From NCBI GenBank assembly GCA_903932805.1, contig CAIZHO010000574.1:1-10377 (forward strand): a stretch of DNA of 10,377 nucleotides, in the 5' to 3' direction. This document shows, piece after piece, positions 7,358-10,377 of this stretch. The notes under the pieces are model-generated. The model searched no databases. It was not told the origin of the DNA and worked only from the letters and a program-made list of their open reading frames with translations. Both the position numbers and the translations under genes were made by a program. The number at the start of each line of letters is the position of its first letter. The stretch's first letter is position 1. Source of the stretch: an uncultured Roseiflexaceae bacterium. GTDB taxonomy: Bacteria > Chloroflexota > Chloroflexia > Chloroflexales > Roseiflexaceae.

Positions 7358-7369
7358 GTGCATGGTCAA
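7342..7369. other. Stop-codon hairpin, gene 3 copy
   Basis: TTGACCATGCAC (7342-7353) and GTGCATGGTCAA (7358-7369) form a perfect 12-bp stem with loop GCAG. The TGA stop codon of the RCC1 gene (complement of 7366-7368) lies inside one arm, so the ribosome would stop on the hairpin itself. It is the same element as at 2534-2559, where the stop lies just outside the stem. Confidence 0.82.
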
Positions 7370-10300
7370 GGAGTTGGCGTCGCCGTTTTTGTGGGTGTGC
7401 GCGACACCAGTGCGCTATGCTGCGGGGCACCAATTGCCACCACCACACCACTCCGCAGGGTAATGATTGAGTTTACATAGCCCACACCAATATGTTCTGC
7501 ATTCGTAATCCCATCAGGGATCGTCGTCTGGTTATATTCGTTGCGCCCCCAGCCAAACAGCGTCCCATCATGCATCAACGCCATCGAGTAATTACAACCC
7601 GCGCCGATTTCTTTGACGTCCTTCAGATTCAATGGCACCTTCGCTTCTTGGAACCGGTTCGATCCCCAACTAACAACCGTCCCGTCTTTCTTGAGCGCCA
7701 AAGCATGCGTACACCCAGCAGTAACGGCCTTGACATTGTTGAGCCCGATGGGAATATCAATTTGGCCCAAACTATTGCCACCCCACCCAATCACTGTCCC
7801 ATCCTTGCGCAGTGCAAGCGAGAAATCTTTGCCGCCAGCTACCTGTATCACATCGCGGAGCTGCTTCGGCACTACACACTGATTCTCCACATTGTTGCCC
7901 CAACACACCACGGTACCGTTCGTCTTGAGCGCCAACGTATGCGCACCGCCGGACGAAATGGCCATCACATCTTTCTGTGCCATGAGCGGAACATTCAACT
8001 GGCCACGGGTATTCGCCCCCCAACCATACACGCGACCACCCTTCAACGCTACCGCAAAGTTGGTCCCGACCGACACATCAGTAATGCCAGAGCCACAGCA
8101 CGGCGGGATGTTGGTTTGATTCTCTTTATTCATCCCCCACGTTACCAGCGTGTTGTTGTACAACAAACCCAGCACAAACGAACCACCCACCGCAGCCTTC
8201 TTCAGTGCAAATGGGTTTGGCGTCGGTGTAACGGTTTTGGTGGGTGTCAGCGTACTCGTCGCGGTTGCGTTCGAAATGTTGATGACCATGGTTACGTCAG
8301 GCGCTGGCTCGTATATGGTCCCATCAGAGGCAGTCCCTCCGGTTTGCTTTACCTTCACCCGGCACGTACCCGCTCCCACTATCGATACTTTCTTGCCTGT
8401 TACGGTACAGATTCCCGGATTCAGTGATTCGTATGCGACCGCCATCCCCGAGGTCGCACTCGCAGCAAGATCAAATGCGGAGTTGTATGTGAACTTCTGT
8501 GGTACCTGTGCAGCAGAAATAGTTTGCGGCATCCCGGTTACATCAAACGTCCGCGACACCGGCGTCGCGGCAGCGTACGTTACACCAGCGCGCGTCCCAC
8601 CGACTTGCGACCCAGTCACCGTACATGAGCCAATCGCCAAGACACGGATGTTGCCACTGATGATGGTACAGACACGCGGTGTTGTTGATGCGTAGCTCAC
8701 GGCCAACCCCGAGCTCGCAGTTGCATATGGGGCAAAATCCGGTGATTTGTATGTTTTTTTGCTAATCACGGGGAACGTGATGGTCTGCACCTGTTTAACC
8801 ACGAACGTCCGTGTCACACTCACCGCGGCCCCATATGTCACACCTGCCCGCACGCCGCCTGCTTGGTTTGCCGTAATCGAACACGATCCTGCTCCTACGA
8901 TCGCAACGGTTGTCCCGCTTACCGTACAGACTGCTGGCGTGGTCGTTGTGTAACTAACCGACAATCCCGAGCTCGCCGTCGCCGCAAGGCTAAAATCCGG
9001 ATCGTTCGAAACTTTGTCCGCTAGTGGTGCAAAGGTAATGGTCTGTGCCGTCTTGACGGTGAATGTACGTGTCACACTGGTCGCGGCGACGTAGGTGTTG
9101 CCGCCAGTCGTCCCCCCCGCCTGGGATGCCGTGATCGAACATGTACCCGAAGCAACGATACTCACCGTCGATCCACTCACGGTGCAGATTGTTGGGGAAT
9201 TCGACACATAGCTCACCGGCAACGTCGAGCTGGCTGTAGCACCCAGGCTGAAGTCTGGGTCTGTCAATTCTTTGTCTGCCAACGCAGCAAATGTGATTGT
9301 TTGTGCTGCATAGTTTGTAACGGTGAACGATTGCGTCACACTCAATGCCGACGCATAGGGCACCGCACCTACTGCTCCCCCCGTCTGATAGGCAGTCACG
9401 GTACACGTCCCCGAGGTCGCCACTATGGTCAACACACCACCACTCACCGTACAAACCGATGGCGTGCTCGACGTATAGGTCACGCCCAACGTCGACGAAG
9501 CCGTCGCCGGCAATGTATACGGCGAGGCGGTCGTGTTGATGGTTGCCGGTAACACAAAGGTGATGGTCTGCGGCCGCCCGACCGAAATGTTGTCGATGTA
9601 CATCGTCGCACCCGAGTTTGTCCCACCGGATTGGTCAAACGTCCCGTTCACAAAGACAAAACGATATGCGGCTGAGGTCGCTGGGATGGTAATGCGTGAG
9701 TTTTGCCACCCCGTTACCGTACGACCTGTCGCATCTACGATTTCGGTTTGGGTACATGACGTCGTGTTCAACAAATACCCGAGAATGGCAAAGTTGTCAC
9801 GCACATACTGCGCATACCAGTCAAAGGTAATCACATCACCGGCATCGGCACTGAACACATCACTCACCACCGCAGGCCCGTGGATGACACGATATGCCGA
9901 ACCGCCGTATTCCATGTTGTTCATAAACAACACGTTATTCCCTGCCACAACCGGTACACCCGACGCCATCGTACTCGTCACATTGGCTTCCGTCGTCAGC
10001 CAGTTACTCGCGTTCAATCCCTGTGGGTTGAATGTGTCATCGTCCCGCCAAATAGCTGATGCCGGCGTTTGGCCCGTCGCTGCAATCGCGGCATAGTCGG
10101 TGGTGTCTTGACTGACACAGCCGCCCAGTACCGTCACACCCAGGTCGATTTTGTCGGGGTACGGACCATTTCTGTTGTCAATCCCCGCACCGACGATGGT
10201 CCAATTCGTCACCGTCGTCGCACCATCTGCATCGGCTTCGAAGCTCCCGTTCAAAAAGCCTGCGCGCGGCGTCACACGCTCTTGTGACTGCGCGACTGAA

Positions 10301-10374
10301 TGCCCAACCGGATCGCTCCATCCAGACAAAAACACCAACAGACCGAATAAATACACACGTACAAAACGTTGCAT
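7366..10374 (-). CDS. Secreted protein: N-terminal beta-rich domain, five Ig-like repeats, seven-unit RCC1 propeller
   Basis: The protein has 1002 residues. The ATG lies three bases from the window edge, so its ribosome binding site is not visible and a start further upstream cannot be excluded. The N-terminus has Arg3 and Arg6, a hydrophobic core VYLFGLLVFL and a likely cleavage near SVAQS (about 30), a normal Sec signal. Residues about 38-268 match the N-terminal domain of the 1444-residue paralogue (NGSFE, GGCVSQDTT, VIHGPAVVSDVF, FVFVNGTFD, YIDNIS), including Cys86 and Cys207. Five Ig-like repeats (269-703), each with two Cys, lead to a short Thr-Pro linker (704-722). Seven RCC1-type units follow (723-990): WGMN, WGANTRGQ, WGNN, WGGN, WGSN, WGRN and IGAP. 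The tail is SRTPTKTATPTP, with no anchor helix. It is probably a cell-surface or secreted binding protein with half the stalk of its neighbour. The substrate is unknown. Confidence 0.93.
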   Translation of the reverse strand: MQRFVRVYLFGLLVFLSGWSDPVGHSVAQSQERVTPRAGFLNGSFEADADGATTVTNWTIVGAGIDNRNGPYPDKIDLGVTVLGGCVSQDTTDYAAIAATGQTPASAIWRDDDTFNPQGLNASNWLTTEANVTSTMASGVPVVAGNNVLFMNNMEYGGSAYRVIHGPAVVSDVFSADAGDVITFDWYAQYVRDNFAILGYLLNTTSCTQTEIVDATGRTVTGWQNSRITIPATSAAYRFVFVNGTFDQSGGTNSGATMYIDNISVGRPQTITFVLPATINTTASPYTLPATASSTLGVTYTSSTPSVCTVSGGVLTIVATSGTCTVTAYQTGGAVGAVPYASALSVTQSFTVTNYAAQTITFAALADKELTDPDFSLGATASSTLPVSYVSNSPTICTVSGSTVSIVASGTCSITASQAGGTTGGNTYVAATSVTRTFTVKTAQTITFAPLADKVSNDPDFSLAATASSGLSVSYTTTTPAVCTVSGTTVAIVGAGSCSITANQAGGVRAGVTYGAAVSVTRTFVVKQVQTITFPVISKKTYKSPDFAPYATASSGLAVSYASTTPRVCTIISGNIRVLAIGSCTVTGSQVGGTRAGVTYAAATPVSRTFDVTGMPQTISAAQVPQKFTYNSAFDLAASATSGMAVAYESLNPGICTVTGKKVSIVGAGTCRVKVKQTGGTASDGTIYEPAPDVTMVINISNATATSTLTPTKTVTPTPNPFALKKAAVGGSFVLGLLYNNTLVTWGMNKENQTNIPPCCGSGITDVSVGTNFAVALKGGRVYGWGANTRGQLNVPLMAQKDVMAISSGGAHTLALKTNGTVVCWGNNVENQCVVPKQLRDVIQVAGGKDFSLALRKDGTVIGWGGNSLGQIDIPIGLNNVKAVTAGCTHALALKKDGTVVSWGSNRFQEAKVPLNLKDVKEIGAGCNYSMALMHDGTLFGWGRNEYNQTTIPDGITNAEHIGVGYVNSIITLRSGVVVAIGAPQHSALVSRTPTKTATPTP
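8266..9570 (-). repeat. Five tandem Ig-like repeat units
   Basis: Units start at 9570, 9303, 9045, 8787 and 8526 and are 86-89 residues long. The first four begin QTITF and the fifth is divergent (QTISA). Each keeps the VCTV/ICTV and GTC/GSC Cys pair. The middle units carry (D/S)PDF where the paralogue often has DADF or AAF. The paralogue's alternating two-unit pattern is not seen, so the arrays probably expanded separately after the genes split. Confidence 0.9.
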
Positions 10375-10377
10375 TCC

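Larger units (their letters stand above)
6895..7365. other. Intergenic region between the two RCC1 genes
   Basis: No supported gene lies in these 471 bases. In minus-strand order there are the stop-codon hairpin, five 28-bp repeats (7221-7357), a 5-bp stem GCGCA/TGCGC at 7199-7212, the 17-bp inverted repeat 7149-7190, about 220 bases without clear structure, and the leader of the downstream gene. No stem with a T-run was found for the upstream gene, so its terminator is unclear. Minus-strand hexamers TATAGT (6969-6974) and TACAAT (6943-6948) are possible -10 boxes for the downstream gene, but neither has a good -35 box. Confidence 0.6.

Noticed and set aside
7120..7451. Short minus-strand frames rich in MVNARGICVHGQ across the repeats
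   Set aside because: They are frame by-products of a 28-bp period that cycles through all three frames; nothing else supports translation.

Overview
The window holds three large protein genes, all on the minus strand, each with its own export signal and separated by long non-coding gaps (633 and 471 bases). No RNA gene, transposase, integrase or CRISPR array was seen, and no plus-strand reading frame looks real. The secreted Ig-like plus RCC1 architecture, the Thr-Pro linkers of the type TPTxTATPTP and the moderately high GC suggest a member of the Chloroflexota (Chloroflexus, Roseiflexus or Herpetosiphon-like). That assignment is inference from protein style; there is no marker gene.

In transcription order: (i) 10374-7366 encodes a 1002-residue exported protein with a signal peptide, an N-terminal beta-rich domain, five Ig-like repeats, a Thr-Pro linker and a seven-unit RCC1-type beta-propeller. 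(ii) 6894-2560 encodes a 1444-residue paralogue with the same plan but ten Ig-like repeats. The two share a 12-residue C-terminus (SRTPTKTATPTP). (iii) 1925-15 encodes a 636-residue lipoprotein with a probable papain-like or transglutaminase-like Cys-His-Asp core and a long Pro/Arg/Gly tail built from 12-residue tandem repeats.

The gaps are structured. Right at the stop codon of each RCC1 gene lies a perfect hairpin (11-12 bp stem, GCAG loop on the plus strand). It is followed downstream in the transcript by an array of 28-bp direct repeats: five nearly identical copies after the first gene, four degenerate copies after the second. A 44-bp block covering the hairpin and one repeat is 43/44 identical between the two loci, although the coding DNA directly beside it is only 29/40 identical. 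Further downstream each gap holds a long inverted repeat, and the second gap also has a clear intrinsic terminator (2395-2432). The second gene has a strong ribosome binding site with a 7-bp hairpin just upstream.

Together the three products look like a cell-surface set: two adhesin-like or binding proteins of different stalk length, and a membrane-anchored putative cysteine hydrolase. A shared role is inferred only from adjacency and common export. The most unusual element is the conserved stop-codon hairpin with its 28-bp array.
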